In this document: one piece after another, positions 7,963 to 17,586 of the stretch
How positions within the stretch are numbered: position 1 is the stretch's first letter
Layout: every line of letters begins with the position of its first letter
Origin: Paraburkholderia aromaticivorans
GTDB lineage: Bacteria > Pseudomonadota > Gammaproteobacteria > Burkholderiales > Burkholderiaceae
Reading direction: 5' to 3'
Length of the DNA stretch: 64,000 nucleotides
NCBI RefSeq assembly: GCF_012689525.1
Contig: NZ_CP051516.1
Span: 806,001-870,000 of the forward strand
The notes under the pieces: generated by a model
Databases searched by the model: none
Told to the model about the DNA's origin: nothing
Seen by the model: the letters and a program-made list of their open reading frames with translations, nothing else
Position numbers and translations under genes: made by a program

Positions 7963-8808
7963 ATGAAAGAAACGCGCACTCTGCATCCCCTATCCGACGG
8001 GTTGTCCGTGTCGGTGGTGGTCTACCACCCGGATACAGAACAGTTGGTGTCCACGCTCACGGGGCTCGCCGCCGCGTGCGATGCGCTGCACACCAGCCGA
8101 CCCCAGCTCCCGGTGACGTTGTATCTGGTCGACAACGGTGGCTTGCCCGACATCCCGGCTTCGCTGGATGAACTCCGGGCTCGCGGCATCGTTTGTACGA
8201 TCATCGCGGGACAGGGGAACGTAGGCTACGGTAGGGGCCACAATCTCGCAATCGAAAGCAGTGCCAGCCGTTATCACCTGGTGCTGAATCCCGACATCGA
8301 TCTGGCGAGCGACGCGCTTCGCGAAGCGCTCGATTTTTTTGACGCGCACCCCGAAGCCGGCCTCATCACGCCATGGATCGGAGACGAGCATGGCGAGCAG
8401 CAGTTCTTGTGCCGACGTTACCCTACGTTGCTCGATCTGTTTGTACGCGGTTTTTTGCCGTCAGGAATGCGTCGACTGTTCGTCCGTCGACTCGCGCGCT
8501 ACGAGATGCGAGACCGGATCAATGCACGTGACACAGTGTGGGATCCGCCGATCGTCAGCGGCTGTTTCATGCTGTTTCGCATGACGGCCTTGAAGCAGCT
8601 GGCAGGCTTCGACGCGCGTTATTTCCTTTACTTCGAGGACTATGATCTGAGTCTTCGCGCGCATGACGTCACCCGCGTCGTCTACGCCCCCACGGTGCGC
8701 GTGTTGCATCACGGCGGCGGTGCAGCGCGCAAGGGCTCTGTGCATATCCGTATGTTCATGTCTTCGGCGTACAAGTTCTTTGACCGATTCGGCTGGAAGT
8801 GGCTATGA
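7963..8808 (+). CDS. Glycosyltransferase family 2 (rhamnosyltransferase-like)
   Basis: This 281-residue GT-A transferase opens with a nucleotide-binding strand (VSVVVYHPD), has the metal-binding motif LNPDID, and carries FEDYDLSLR in the acceptor-site region, a pattern common in O-antigen rhamnosyl- and related transferases. No membrane segment is evident, so it is probably a cytoplasmic enzyme acting at the inner membrane. It heads a four-gene plus-strand operon: its TGA overlaps the ATG of the epimerase gene, and a WbpL-like initiating transferase and WbpM-like dehydratase follow. It probably adds a sugar to the repeat unit that WbpL starts. Donor and acceptor cannot be read from sequence. 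Confidence 0.8.
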   Translation: MKETRTLHPLSDGLSVSVVVYHPDTEQLVSTLTGLAAACDALHTSRPQLPVTLYLVDNGGLPDIPASLDELRARGIVCTIIAGQGNVGYGRGHNLAIESSASRYHLVLNPDIDLASDALREALDFFDAHPEAGLITPWIGDEHGEQQFLCRRYPTLLDLFVRGFLPSGMRRLFVRRLARYEMRDRINARDTVWDPPIVSGCFMLFRMTALKQLAGFDARYFLYFEDYDLSLRAHDVTRVVYAPTVRVLHHGGGAARKGSVHIRMFMSSAYKFFDRFGWKWL

Positions 8809-9761
8809 GCCAGGTGCTCGTTACCGGCGCCAACGGCTTTGTCGGCCGTGCGCTGTGCCGCGCGTTGCGTGATTCCGGAAACACGGTCACCGGCCTTGTA
8901 CGGCGGGAGATGCAGCGAGAACGCGGTGTGGACGAATGGGTCGACCCCAGCGTGAATTTCGCAGGCATTGACGCAGGCTGGCCTGCCGCATTGCAAGTGG
9001 ATTGCGTCGTGCATCTGGCGGCGCGCGTGCATGTCATGCTCGAGGGCGCCACCGATCCAGAAGCTGCTTTCCAGGCGACCAATGTCGAGGGCACGCTGCG
9101 TGTCGCGCGCGCCGCGTGGCGGCACGGCGTGCGGCGCTTTGTCTTCGTCAGCAGCATCAAGGCGATGACCGAAGCCGATTCGGGCCGCCCAGTGCGCGAA
9201 GACGATCCCCCGGCGCCGCAAGATCCGTACGGTCGCTCGAAACGCGCTGCCGAAGAAGCGCTGATCCGCCTGGGTGTGGAGACTGGCCTCGAGATCGTGA
9301 TCGTGCGCCCGCCGCTGGTCTACGGTCCGGACGTACGGGCCAATTTCCTGAGCCTGATGAACGGCGTATGGAAGGGCGTGCCGCTGCCGCTCGGCGCACT
9401 TCGCGCAAGACGCAGCCTCATCTATGTCGATAATCTCGCGGACGCTTTAGTGCATTGCGCGACCGACGCGCGCGCGGCCCAGCAGTGCTTCCACGTTGCG
9501 GACAACGACGCGTTGACGATCGCCGAACTGGCCCGCGCGCTTGGCCGCCACCTTAGCCGGCCCGCGCGTTTGCTGCCCGTGCCTGAGAGCTGGCTGCGCC
9601 TCGCCGGCCGCCTGACGGGGCGCACGGCGCAAGTAGACCGGCTCGTCGGCTCATTGCAGCTCGACACCAGCCGGATTCGCACGGTGCTGGGCTGGCAGGC
9701 GCCGCACTCCACCGAAGAAGGGCTGGCCGCGACAGCCCGCTGGTACCGATCCACGCATTGA
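8805..9761 (+). CDS. wbpV: WbpV-like NAD-dependent nucleotide-sugar 4-epimerase
   Basis: The protein has 318 residues from the ATG at 8805, which overlaps the preceding stop (ATGA). A GTG two codons upstream is open but less likely. The motif GANGFVG is at residues 8-14, and Y142-x-x-x-K146 (YGRSK) with SSIK supplies the active site. Epimerases of this type directly upstream of a WbpL-like transferase are typical of Pseudomonas and Burkholderia O-antigen loci, where they make the UDP-HexNAc that WbpL uses. Eight bases separate it from that transferase gene. The activity is assigned mainly from this context. Confidence 0.75.
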   Translation: MSQVLVTGANGFVGRALCRALRDSGNTVTGLVRREMQRERGVDEWVDPSVNFAGIDAGWPAALQVDCVVHLAARVHVMLEGATDPEAAFQATNVEGTLRVARAAWRHGVRRFVFVSSIKAMTEADSGRPVREDDPPAPQDPYGRSKRAAEEALIRLGVETGLEIVIVRPPLVYGPDVRANFLSLMNGVWKGVPLPLGALRARRSLIYVDNLADALVHCATDARAAQQCFHVADNDALTIAELARALGRHLSRPARLLPVPESWLRLAGRLTGRTAQVDRLVGSLQLDTSRIRTVLGWQAPHSTEEGLAATARWYRSTH

Positions 9762-9768
9762 GGCGCGC

Positions 9769-10800
9769 ATGCTGATGTCCCATTCCACGATGCCGGGCTG
9801 GACGACCGCGATCCTGATCGCGCTCGGCTCCGCTTGCGCCTGCGCGGCGATCCTCTGGACGCTGCTCAGGACCGGCCTCGCGTGGCGTCTTGCCACCGAC
9901 ATTCCCAACGACCGCTCGTTGCACACGCGGCCCACGCCGCGGGTGGGCGGCTGGGGCATCGTTCCGGTGGTGGTCGTGGCGACGCTGATCGTCGCGCCGC
10001 ACCTCTGGCTTGCCGCGCTGTGCGCTGCCGTACTGGCGGCGGTCTCGCAGATCGACGACCGGCGCGGACTGCCCGCGCGGGTCAGGTTCGCGGCGCACCT
10101 GGCCGCGGTGGCGATCTTCGTCTGGGCGCACCCGGCGCCGGCGCCGCTCTGGTTGCTGGCGGGCCTGTCGTTTTTACTGCTCTGGCTGGTCAATCTTTAC
10201 AATTTCATGGACGGTGCGGACGGCCTGGCCGGCGGCATGACGCTGTTCGGCTTCGCGGGCTACGCCGCCGGGGCCGCGCTCACCGCGCATCCGTCGCCGG
10301 AACTCGCGTGGGCGTCGGCCGCCGTGGCGGGTGCTGCCGCGGGCTTTCTGGTCTTCAACTTCCACCCGGCGAAAATCTTCCTCGGCGACGCCGGGTCGAT
10401 TCCGCTCGGCTTCCTGGCGGGCGCTTTCGGCTATTGGGGCTGGAGCGACGGCGTCTGGCCGATCTGGTTTCCCGCGCTGGTGTTTTCGCCGTTCATCGGC
10501 GACGCGTCGGTCACGCTGCTGCGGCGGCTCCTGCGCGGCGAGAAAATCTGGCAGGCGCACCGCGAGCACTACTATCAACGCATGGTCCAGTACGGGCTTG
10601 GGCATTCGAAGACGGCCATCCTATGGTATGCAGTAATGGCGGCTGGTATAGTACTTGCTGTGGTATTGCTTGGCTGGCCTTCAGCGCTTCAATGGTGTAG
10701 CGTGGGCGCATGGGTGATCGTGCTGGTATTGATTGGTATCGGAGTCGATTCACGCTGGCGTCGATTCCGGATAGCAGATTCCGAACAACCTGAGGTGTGA
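9769..10800 (+). CDS. wbpL: WbpL-like undecaprenyl-phosphate HexNAc-1-phosphate transferase
   Basis: The 343-residue membrane protein has about ten hydrophobic helices. Family motifs are QIDDRRGLP in an early loop, LYNFMDGADGLAGGM (the catalytic Asp/Asn region), FLGDAGSIPLG, and HREHYYQRMVQYGLGH in a late cytoplasmic loop. These define the WbpL/WecA branch of the MraY superfamily, which transfers a GlcNAc- or FucNAc-type phosphate to undecaprenyl phosphate and so starts O-antigen synthesis. It follows the WbpV-like epimerase by eight bases and runs into the WbpM-like gene. A second WecA-like enzyme lies nearby at 12794-13894, so two initiators coexist. Confidence 0.87.
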   Translation: MLMSHSTMPGWTTAILIALGSACACAAILWTLLRTGLAWRLATDIPNDRSLHTRPTPRVGGWGIVPVVVVATLIVAPHLWLAALCAAVLAAVSQIDDRRGLPARVRFAAHLAAVAIFVWAHPAPAPLWLLAGLSFLLLWLVNLYNFMDGADGLAGGMTLFGFAGYAAGAALTAHPSPELAWASAAVAGAAAGFLVFNFHPAKIFLGDAGSIPLGFLAGAFGYWGWSDGVWPIWFPALVFSPFIGDASVTLLRRLLRGEKIWQAHREHYYQRMVQYGLGHSKTAILWYAVMAAGIVLAVVLLGWPSALQWCSVGAWVIVLVLIGIGVDSRWRRFRIADSEQPEV

Positions 10801-10805
10801 CGCCG

Positions 10806-12683
10806 ATGTTTCGACACAAAGCCTCATGGCTATCATTTAGCGCTTTCGCCTTCGACCTTTGCGCAGTCGCGGGTACTTGGCTCGCGGCATACCTGATCCG
10901 CTTCAATGGCTACGTTCCGGTCGAGTTCTGGTCCGGCGCCGTCCGAACCCTCATCTGGGTGCTCCCCGTCTACGGTGTGATGTTCCGCATCTTCGGCCTG
11001 TACCGGGGCATGTGGGTATTTGCGAGCCTGCCGGACCTGATGCGCATCGCCAAGGCCGTGCTGGCCGGTGCATTCGTGATGATGATGGTGGCCGTCATGG
11101 CCCAGCCGCATCCCATCATTCCGCGCTCCGTACTCGTTGTTTCTCCGCTTCTGTTGTTCCTCGCGATGGGCGGCTCGCGCGCGCTCTATCGCGCCTCCAA
11201 GGAGTTCTATCTCTACGGCGGCCTGGTCGGACAAGGCAAGCCGGTGGTGGTGCTCGGCGCGGGCAACGCGGGCGCGAACCTGGCCCGTGAACTGTCGCGT
11301 TCGAGCGAATGGCGGCTGGTGGGCCTGCTCGACGACGATCCCGCCAAGCAGGGCCGCGAAATCTACGGCTATAAGGTGTGGGGGCCGATCAGCGACCTGC
11401 AGCACTGGGCTTCGGACATGAAGGTTGAGCACGCGATCATCGCGATTCCGTCGGCGTCGGTCGATGCACAGCGTCGCGTGGCAACGTTGTGCGTGCGCGC
11501 CGGCGTGCGGGCCATGGTGCTGCCCGCATTGACCACGCTGACGCAAGGCGAAGCGTTCCTGTCGCGTGTGCGTCAGATCGATCTGGAAGACCTGCTGGGC
11601 CGCGAGGCGGTACGTATCGACATGCCGCACGTCGAAGCGCTGTTGAGCGGCCGCGTGGTGATGGTGACCGGCGCGGGCGGCTCGATCGGCTCGGAACTGT
11701 GCCGCCAGATTCTGCGCTTCGAACCCGCGCAGTTGATCGCGTTCGATCTGTCCGAGTATGCGATGTACCGCCTCACGGAAGAACTGCATGACCGCTTTCC
11801 GAAGCTCTCCGTGGTGCCGGTGATTGGCGACGCCAAAGATTCCTTGCTGCTCGATCAGGTGCTGTCGCGCTACACGCCGCACATTCTCTTTCACGCTGCG
11901 GCCTACAAGCACGTGCCGCTGATGGAAGAACTGAATGCATGGCAGGCGGTGCGCAACAACGTGCTGGGTACATACCGTGTCGCACGCGCGGCGATTCGTC
12001 ACGACGTGAAGCATTTCGTGCTGATCTCCACCGACAAGGCAGTGAACCCGACCAACGTGATGGGTGCGAGCAAGCGCCTCGCGGAAATGGCCTGCCAGGC
12101 GCTGCAGCAGACCAGCACGCGCACGCAGTTCGAGACGGTGCGGTTCGGCAACGTGCTCGGCAGCGCGGGCAGTGTCATTCCCAAGTTTCAACAACAGATC
12201 GCGAAAGGCGGGCCAGTCACGGTCACACATCCGGAGATCACGCGCTTCTTCATGACGATCCCCGAAGCGTCGCAACTCGTGCTGCAAGCGTCGAGCATGG
12301 GGCACGGCGGCGAGATTTTCATTCTCGACATGGGCGAGCCGGTCAAGATCGTCGATCTCGCGCGCGACCTGATTCGCCTGTATGGCTTCAGCGAGGAGCA
12401 CATCCGCATCGTCTTCACGGGCCTGCGTCCCGGCGAGAAGCTCTACGAGGAACTGCTGGCCGACGACGAAGCGACCACGCGCACGCCGCATCCGAAGCTG
12501 CGCATCGCGCAGGCGCGTGAAGCGCCCGACAATCTCCTGGACGAACTGCTGCCCTGGCTGATGCAGCATCGTGTGCCGAGCGACCAGGAAGTGCGCCGCG
12601 ATCTGCGGCGCTGGGTGCCGGAGTATCAGCCGGCTGCCGCGCCGGCGTTGCATAGCGTGGCGTCGGCGACGCGGGCTTCGTGA
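10806..12683 (+). CDS. wbpM: WbpM/CapD-type UDP-HexNAc 4,6-dehydratase, membrane-bound
   Basis: The protein has 625 residues. I choose the ATG at 10806 because GAGGT lies about ten bases upstream; a GTG at 10797 overlapping the previous stop is possible. Four N-terminal transmembrane helices are followed by a first Rossmann fold (VLGAGNAGANLA) and a second, catalytic one (VTGAGGSIGSEL). The catalytic tyrosine position is methionine (M419 in NVMGASK, with K423), which is diagnostic for the WbpM/PglF/FlaA1 long-form dehydratases. These convert UDP-GlcNAc to the 4-keto-6-deoxy sugar that leads to QuiNAc or FucNAc. It is the last gene before a strong terminator. Confidence 0.9.
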   Translation: MFRHKASWLSFSAFAFDLCAVAGTWLAAYLIRFNGYVPVEFWSGAVRTLIWVLPVYGVMFRIFGLYRGMWVFASLPDLMRIAKAVLAGAFVMMMVAVMAQPHPIIPRSVLVVSPLLLFLAMGGSRALYRASKEFYLYGGLVGQGKPVVVLGAGNAGANLARELSRSSEWRLVGLLDDDPAKQGREIYGYKVWGPISDLQHWASDMKVEHAIIAIPSASVDAQRRVATLCVRAGVRAMVLPALTTLTQGEAFLSRVRQIDLEDLLGREAVRIDMPHVEALLSGRVVMVTGAGGSIGSELCRQILRFEPAQLIAFDLSEYAMYRLTEELHDRFPKLSVVPVIGDAKDSLLLDQVLSRYTPHILFHAAAYKHVPLMEELNAWQAVRNNVLGTYRVARAAIRHDVKHFVLISTDKAVNPTNVMGASKRLAEMACQALQQTSTRTQFETVRFGNVLGSAGSVIPKFQQQIAKGGPVTVTHPEITRFFMTIPEASQLVLQASSMGHGGEIFILDMGEPVKIVDLARDLIRLYGFSEEHIRIVFTGLRPGEKLYEELLADDEATTRTPHPKLRIAQAREAPDNLLDELLPWLMQHRVPSDQEVRRDLRRWVPEYQPAAAPALHSVASATRAS

Positions 12684-12762
12684 CTATGAACCGGTGAAGG
12701 CTGCCTTTCGCGGCGGCCTTGCATCGCATCGCAAGGCCAAAGTCTCGAAAGACACACAGCAA

Positions 12763-12791
12763 AAGGCGCTCACATTCGAGCGCCTTTTTTT
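12763..12791. terminator. Bidirectional rho-independent terminator
   Basis: A 9-bp stem (AAGGCGCTC with GAGCGCCTT) encloses a six-base loop and is followed by a T tract on the plus strand. The run of A before the stem gives a U tract on the minus strand too. It lies between the convergent WbpM-like and WecA-like genes and can stop transcription from both. Confidence 0.9.
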
Positions 12792-12793
12792 CA

Positions 12794-13894
12794 TTACCGC
12801 CGGGTCTTCCTGACCACCATCCACCGCGGCGACTTGAACCGCACGATACTCACGTAGAGCCAGACATACGTCGCGGCGAACACCACCACGAAGCAGAACA
12901 GATGCAGCGTATGCCGCCAGAACAGCGTGGCCGGCACGACCGCGATCAGACAGAGCAGCCACAAGTACGGCGACGTCAGCGAGTTACGCCGCGTCAATTC
13001 GCGCGCGGTACGCACGCCGACCGCCCAGCGCATGAGCCGCTTGTACACCAGCATGTGCAGATGCACGCCGTCGGGAATGCCCGGCGACATGCCGCGAATG
13101 AATTTTTTCCGGTAGATCGAGAAGCAGGTCTCGAAGATTGGATACATGAACAACAGCACGGGATACCACGCCGACACGTCGCGATTGCGCATCACCAGCA
13201 TGATCGACAGCTCGGCGAGCATGAAGCCGATGAAATACGCGCCGCCGTCGCCGAGAAAGATCAGCCCCGCCGGGAAATTCCAGATGAAGAAGCCGAGCAC
13301 CGCGCCCATCATCATGAACGAGGCGGACAGCACGATCGGATCGGACACCTGGAACGCGACGTAGGCGAGCGAGGCGAACATCATGAACGCGACCATCGAC
13401 GCGAGTCCGTTGAAGCCGTCGATGATATTGATCGCGTTGGCGAGCGCGGCAACCGCCAGCACCGTGACCGCGCAGGAGATCACCGCGTACGAGAGCAGGA
13501 AGTCGAGCGGCGGCACGCTGATGCGCGTCACGGCGATGTTCAGCAGGAAATAGGCGAGCGCGGCCGCTGCCATCGTGCAGAGCAGCCTTGCAAGCGGCGA
13601 CACGCGCTTGGTCAGGTCTTCGACCAGTCCTGAGCCGAAGGCCGGCATGCCGCACGCAATCAGCCCGAGAATGCCGCCTGACACGGCGGGATACTGGTGA
13701 TGCAACTGCACGGCGGAGACGATCAGCCCGAGCAGAATGCCGGTCCCGCCGATGCGCGGCACCGGGCGCACATGGAATTTCTGCACGCCGGCCAGATCGG
13801 TGTCGGTGGAGAATTTTTCATGCAGATGCGCATAGCGCACGATCAACAGCGTGATCAGCAGTGAAACGAGAAAGCCGAGCGCAAAACTAAGCAT
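12794..13894 (-). CDS. wecA: WecA-like undecaprenyl-phosphate GlcNAc-1-phosphate transferase
   Basis: The protein has 366 residues from MLSFALGF; the frame is open twelve codons further to 13930, and neither start has a clear ribosome site. It has about eleven hydrophobic helices. VRPVPRIGGTGI, VEDLTKR, NAINIIDGFNGLASM and IFLGDGGAYFIGF are the conserved loops of the MraY/WecA family. HLHMLVYKR in the last cytoplasmic loop matches the WecA/TagO pattern. It should load a HexNAc-1-phosphate on undecaprenyl phosphate. It stands alone, transcribed toward the WbpM gene, with the chemoreceptor gene divergent. Whether it starts O-antigen, enterobacterial-common-antigen-like glycan or capsule is not shown here. 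Confidence 0.85.
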   Translation of the reverse strand: MLSFALGFLVSLLITLLIVRYAHLHEKFSTDTDLAGVQKFHVRPVPRIGGTGILLGLIVSAVQLHHQYPAVSGGILGLIACGMPAFGSGLVEDLTKRVSPLARLLCTMAAAALAYFLLNIAVTRISVPPLDFLLSYAVISCAVTVLAVAALANAINIIDGFNGLASMVAFMMFASLAYVAFQVSDPIVLSASFMMMGAVLGFFIWNFPAGLIFLGDGGAYFIGFMLAELSIMLVMRNRDVSAWYPVLLFMYPIFETCFSIYRKKFIRGMSPGIPDGVHLHMLVYKRLMRWAVGVRTARELTRRNSLTSPYLWLLCLIAVVPATLFWRHTLHLFCFVVVFAATYVWLYVSIVRFKSPRWMVVRKTRR

Positions 13895-14162
13895 GAAAGT
13901 GGGCCTGAGCGAAGACGCCGAATTATACAAACGAAACGCACGACGCCCGGAAAAGCAGCGGTGCCGCGTAGTTGCCCGAAGATCCCAGATAGTGAGGTGA
14001 CGCGGCTCGCAAACGCCCGCCAGTCATGGATTCCACCTATTTAGCAGGGGTCGTGCGAGGTCGTTAACCTGGATGCGGCGAAGAGTAAGTCACGCGCAAA
14101 AAAGACGGCGCGCGCCTGCCAACCTGTTTCGCCGCCGATCGGCAAGACGTTCCGGAGACCCA

Positions 14163-15710
14163 ATGCTAAATAACATCACAATTCGTGGCGGCCTGACGCT
14201 GGTGATCAGCGTATTCGTCGCTTTCCTGCTGACAGTGATCGGTGTCGGCTATGGCGCGCTCAAGCTCGCCAACAGCAGCCTCGACGACACGCAGCGTAGC
14301 GCGGCCGCGCTGTCGCATCTGAAGGCAAGCTCCGAGAAGCTGCTGCAAGTGCAGCTCGCACTAGGTTCGTATCAGACGCTCTTTAGCGTCGGCAAGCAGA
14401 CCGACGACCTGTTACCGGCCGCGCACAAGGTGCTGGTCGAATCGAACAAAGACTTTCGCAATTACATGGCCGGCCCATTTGCGGACGATAACGAGCAGAA
14501 GCTCGCGCAAAACGTGGAACAGGCGCGCAGCGCGCTGGTCGATAAGGCGATCGAGCCGGAATTCAAGGCGCTTGCCGACTTCGATTTCAATACCTTCCGC
14601 AATATTCAGGGCGAGACGGCGAACAGTTTTTACGCCACTTATTCGAAAGCGATCGACGCGCTCGAACGCTCGCGGATCGACAGCCAGTATCAGCAAGCCC
14701 AAACGGCCGCGCAGCGCTTCCAGATCGCGACGCTGCTGTTCGCCGCGATCGGCGCCATCGCGCTCGTGATCGGCGTGGCGGCGCGCATCGGTTTGTCAGT
14801 GGCGTTGATCAAGCCGGTCAACGCAACCGTCAAGCATTTCGAGCGCATCGCCGCCGGCGATCTGACGGTCGCCATCAAGATCAAATCGCGCAACGAGATG
14901 GGTCAATTGCTGAGCGCGTTGACGAAGATGCGCGACGGCCTCGTCGAGACCGTGTCGAAAGTGCGCGGCAGCACGACGGCGATCACACAGGGGGCGAACG
15001 AGATTGCGGCGGGCAATGCGGATCTGTCCTCACGCACCGAGCAGCAAGCTGCGGCGCTTCAGCAGACCGCCGCGAGCATGGAGCAGTTGTCGGCCACGGT
15101 GAAACAGAACGCGGACAACGCGAAGCAGGCGAACCGGCTTGCCCATGGCGCGCTCGACACGGTCACGCGTGGCGGCAAAGTGGTCTCGCGTGTCACTGAA
15201 ACGATGGATGGGATCAGCGAGTCGTCGCGCAAGGTGACGGAAATCATCGGCATGATCGAGGGGATTGCGTTTCAGACCAACATTCTGGCGTTGAACGCGG
15301 CAGTGGAAGCAGCGCGCGCAGGCGAGCAGGGGCGCGGGTTCGCAGTGGTGGCTTCGGAAGTGCGCAGCCTCGCTCAGCGCTCAGGTGCGGCGGCGAAGGA
15401 AATCAAGGAACTGATCGGCGAATCGGCCGCCAAGGTTCAGGAGGGCGCGTCTCTCGTGTCCGACGCGCAGAAGACGATTCACGAAGCCATGAGCGCCGTT
15501 GAGCGCGTGACCGGCGTGATGAACGAAATCGAGGCGTCTGCGCTCGAACAGAGTGACGGTATCGAACAGGTCAATAAGGCCGTCTCGCAGATCGACGAAG
15601 TCACGCAACACAATGCGGCGCTCGTGGAAGAAGCCGCTGCAGCGGCGAAATCGCTGGAAGAGCAGGCGACCATATTGCGCGATGCCGTGGCGGTGTTCCA
15701 GATGGCGTAA
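14163..15710 (+). CDS. Methyl-accepting chemotaxis protein
   Basis: The protein has 515 residues from the ATG at 14163, preceded by CCGGAG at good spacing; the open frame upstream is unlikely to be translated. The first membrane segment is near residues 11-33, a helical four-helix-bundle-like sensor follows to about 185, and the second segment is near 190-212, leading into a HAMP domain and a cytoplasmic coiled-coil. The signalling tip carries [20 protein letters not shown], the invariant receptor sequence that contacts CheA and CheW. The ligand is unknown. No che genes are in the window. The final residues are not a CheR-binding pentapeptide. Confidence 0.93.
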   Translation: MLNNITIRGGLTLVISVFVAFLLTVIGVGYGALKLANSSLDDTQRSAAALSHLKASSEKLLQVQLALGSYQTLFSVGKQTDDLLPAAHKVLVESNKDFRNYMAGPFADDNEQKLAQNVEQARSALVDKAIEPEFKALADFDFNTFRNIQGETANSFYATYSKAIDALERSRIDSQYQQAQTAAQRFQIATLLFAAIGAIALVIGVAARIGLSVALIKPVNATVKHFERIAAGDLTVAIKIKSRNEMGQLLSALTKMRDGLVETVSKVRGSTTAITQGANEIAAGNADLSSRTEQQAAALQQTAASMEQLSATVKQNADNAKQANRLAHGALDTVTRGGKVVSRVTETMDGISESSRKVTEIIGMIEGIAFQTNILALNAAVEAARAGEQGRGFAVVASEVRSLAQRSGAAAKEIKELIGESAAKVQEGASLVSDAQKTIHEAMSAVERVTGVMNEIEASALEQSDGIEQVNKAVSQIDEVTQHNAALVEEAAAAAKSLEEQATILRDAVAVFQMA

Positions 15711-16098
15711 TGGCGGAGGGGCCTGCGCTCGCGTTGTTGGCAAGCGCCGGTTTCAATCGCGTACTGACGGCAATTTAATTCAGAAATCCTAATTGTTAGA
15801 TTTTGTAAAATCAGCTACACGTGCGGGTATTTCATGCTTGCATGGCATGTCGATTGCTAATCAAAAGAACTTTTTCCCGACGTAATTCGTGGCCGGAAAA
15901 TCCTGCCGTACAGGAAAATGTTGGGAAGCCGATGCCTTGCGGTAAGGTTCCGAAATATTGTCCGTGCGCGAGCGCACAGAGTGATGCTTCGCATTAAGGG
16001 ATATTGTGTGTTGAATCCGATCCGAGGACTGTCCTCGACGCCGGCAACGCGCATGGTGCGCATCAATTCACAGCGGACAACTATCGAGCCCCAAAGTC
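15711..16098. other. Intergenic region between chemoreceptor and flavoprotein genes
   Basis: There are 388 bases without a convincing gene. An AT-rich patch near 15770-15815 contains CTAATTGTTAG, a small symmetric element that may belong to a promoter. No terminator hairpin with a T tract was found after the chemoreceptor gene. Confidence 0.4.
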
Positions 16099-17586
16099 AT
16101 GCAGAGGTTCTCAGCGACAGATCCGGATAGTTCCGGGAGCGTACCCAGCGATTACTCGTGCGTGTTGTGCGGCGCCGGCCCGGCCGGAATGGGCTTCCTG
16201 TTCTACGCGTTCAAGAGCGGCAAGCTGGCAGAGGTGGCCAGGAACGGCTTGCTGATCATCGACAAACGCGTGAGTCTCGGAGCAGGCAAACTCGGCGACT
16301 ATGTGAACGTCACGGGCAACTCGGTCGCCAAATCTTTCCTCGCGTGCCTCGAACACGAACGCTTCGACGACGTGTTCGGCGACATCCGCGAATACAACGA
16401 GTTGCACAAGAAATTGGCCGCGGACCCCGACGGTGCGCCGCTGCTTTCGGATGTCGGCGAACTGCTCACGCTGGCGGCCGAGCGACTCATCGCGCACCTC
16501 GTCGAACATTTCGACGTCGATGTACTGCGCGGACACGAAATCGATGCGATTCGTCGCGGCCAGGACGGCCGCTTCGAAATCGCCTATCACGACACGCGCA
16601 AACCAGCGGCACGCCGGATGATGATCAGCGACACCGTCGTGATGAATCTCGGCGGAGCGCAGCGCGTCGAAGAGGTCGATGATCTGTGCCGCACGCTGGA
16701 CATTCCATCGCCGGGCAACGGCGTCATCACCTGCACGTCGGATGAACTGCTTCGCCTCACGAGCACGCAACTGGTCGACACCTTCGCGCCCGTGTTTGCG
16801 CCTGCCACGGCCCGGCGCACGAACCGGATCACGATCATCGGCGGCTCGCATAGCGCGTTCACGATGACCGAGCGTCTTGCGAATGATCTCGGCGATGCGG
16901 GGCTCGATGAAATCGCCATCATTCACCGCTCGCCGGTGCGGTTGTTTTTCGAAACCGAGGAGGAAGCGCGCGCATGGGGCTATACGGTCGATCCAGTCAA
17001 CGATATTTGCCCGATCACGCGGCGCGTTAATCGTTCGAGCGGCCTGCGCTACCGCGCATTCGAGATCGCATGTTCGGTGATGTCGCAGGGCCGAGTCGCG
17101 GGAACGAAGCCGCGTGTCGAATTGATCGATGCCGCCTCCGGGGAAGCCGAGCGTGCCCGTGCTGCTACCTGTCTTGCGCACTCATGTGGCGTGATCCATA
17201 GCGCCGGTTACGGGCCCAACATGTCCGCCCTGGTCGACTATCGCGGGGCGGCGATTCCGCTGCAATACTGCCAGGGCGGCGTCGAGGTCGACAAGTTCGC
17301 CCGTCCGCTCGACATCAACGGCAAAGTGGTACGCGGACTCTTCACGTTCGGGTTGGGTTCAGGGTTTCGGCCCGACCCGGAGATCGGGAGCGAGGCTGCA
17401 TTCACCGGACGAATCCATGGCGTCTGGATCTTTCACCATGAAATCGGCAAGCGGATTCTGACCGGTGTTCTGAAAGCGCTGGCCGAGACGGCCGCTATGC
17501 AGGAAGCGGAAATGATCGCGACGGCGGACGACGACGGACATACCGGCGGCCGGGCACGTCGCGGTCGACCGGACCACCGCCGCTGA
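16099..17586 (+). CDS. FAD/NAD(P)-binding protein, N-hydroxylating-monooxygenase-like, orphan
   Basis: The protein has 495 residues. The N-terminal FAD motif is CGAGPAGMG (residues 24-32). A second dinucleotide motif, IIGGSHSAFT (near residues 245-254), fits NADPH binding in the flavin monooxygenase / L-ornithine N-hydroxylase-like group. The final part, FTFGLGSGFRPD, is typical of the flavin-closing segment. The last 25 residues are charged and look disordered. No siderophore or secondary-metabolite genes adjoin it: a chemoreceptor gene precedes it and a Crp/Fnr gene follows. The substrate is unknown. The start is uncertain because no clear ribosome site precedes the ATG. Confidence 0.72.
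   Translation: MQRFSATDPDSSGSVPSDYSCVLCGAGPAGMGFLFYAFKSGKLAEVARNGLLIIDKRVSLGAGKLGDYVNVTGNSVAKSFLACLEHERFDDVFGDIREYNELHKKLAADPDGAPLLSDVGELLTLAAERLIAHLVEHFDVDVLRGHEIDAIRRGQDGRFEIAYHDTRKPAARRMMISDTVVMNLGGAQRVEEVDDLCRTLDIPSPGNGVITCTSDELLRLTSTQLVDTFAPVFAPATARRTNRITIIGGSHSAFTMTERLANDLGDAGLDEIAIIHRSPVRLFFETEEEARAWGYTVDPVNDICPITRRVNRSSGLRYRAFEIACSVMSQGRVAGTKPRVELIDAASGEAERARAATCLAHSCGVIHSAGYGPNMSALVDYRGAAIPLQYCQGGVEVDKFARPLDINGKVVRGLFTFGLGSGFRPDPEIGSEAAFTGRIHGVWIFHHEIGKRILTGVLKALAETAAMQEAEMIATADDDGHTGGRARRGRPDHRR

Noticed and set aside
10833..12653. 606-codon open frame on the minus strand
   Set aside because: It is the complement of the WbpM-like gene, which has intact Rossmann motifs. Long antisense frames are expected in GC-rich coding DNA.
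12984..13655. 223-codon minus-strand frame overlapping wecA
   Set aside because: It is in a different frame within the WecA-like gene and is Arg-rich, with no hydrophobic segments or motifs.
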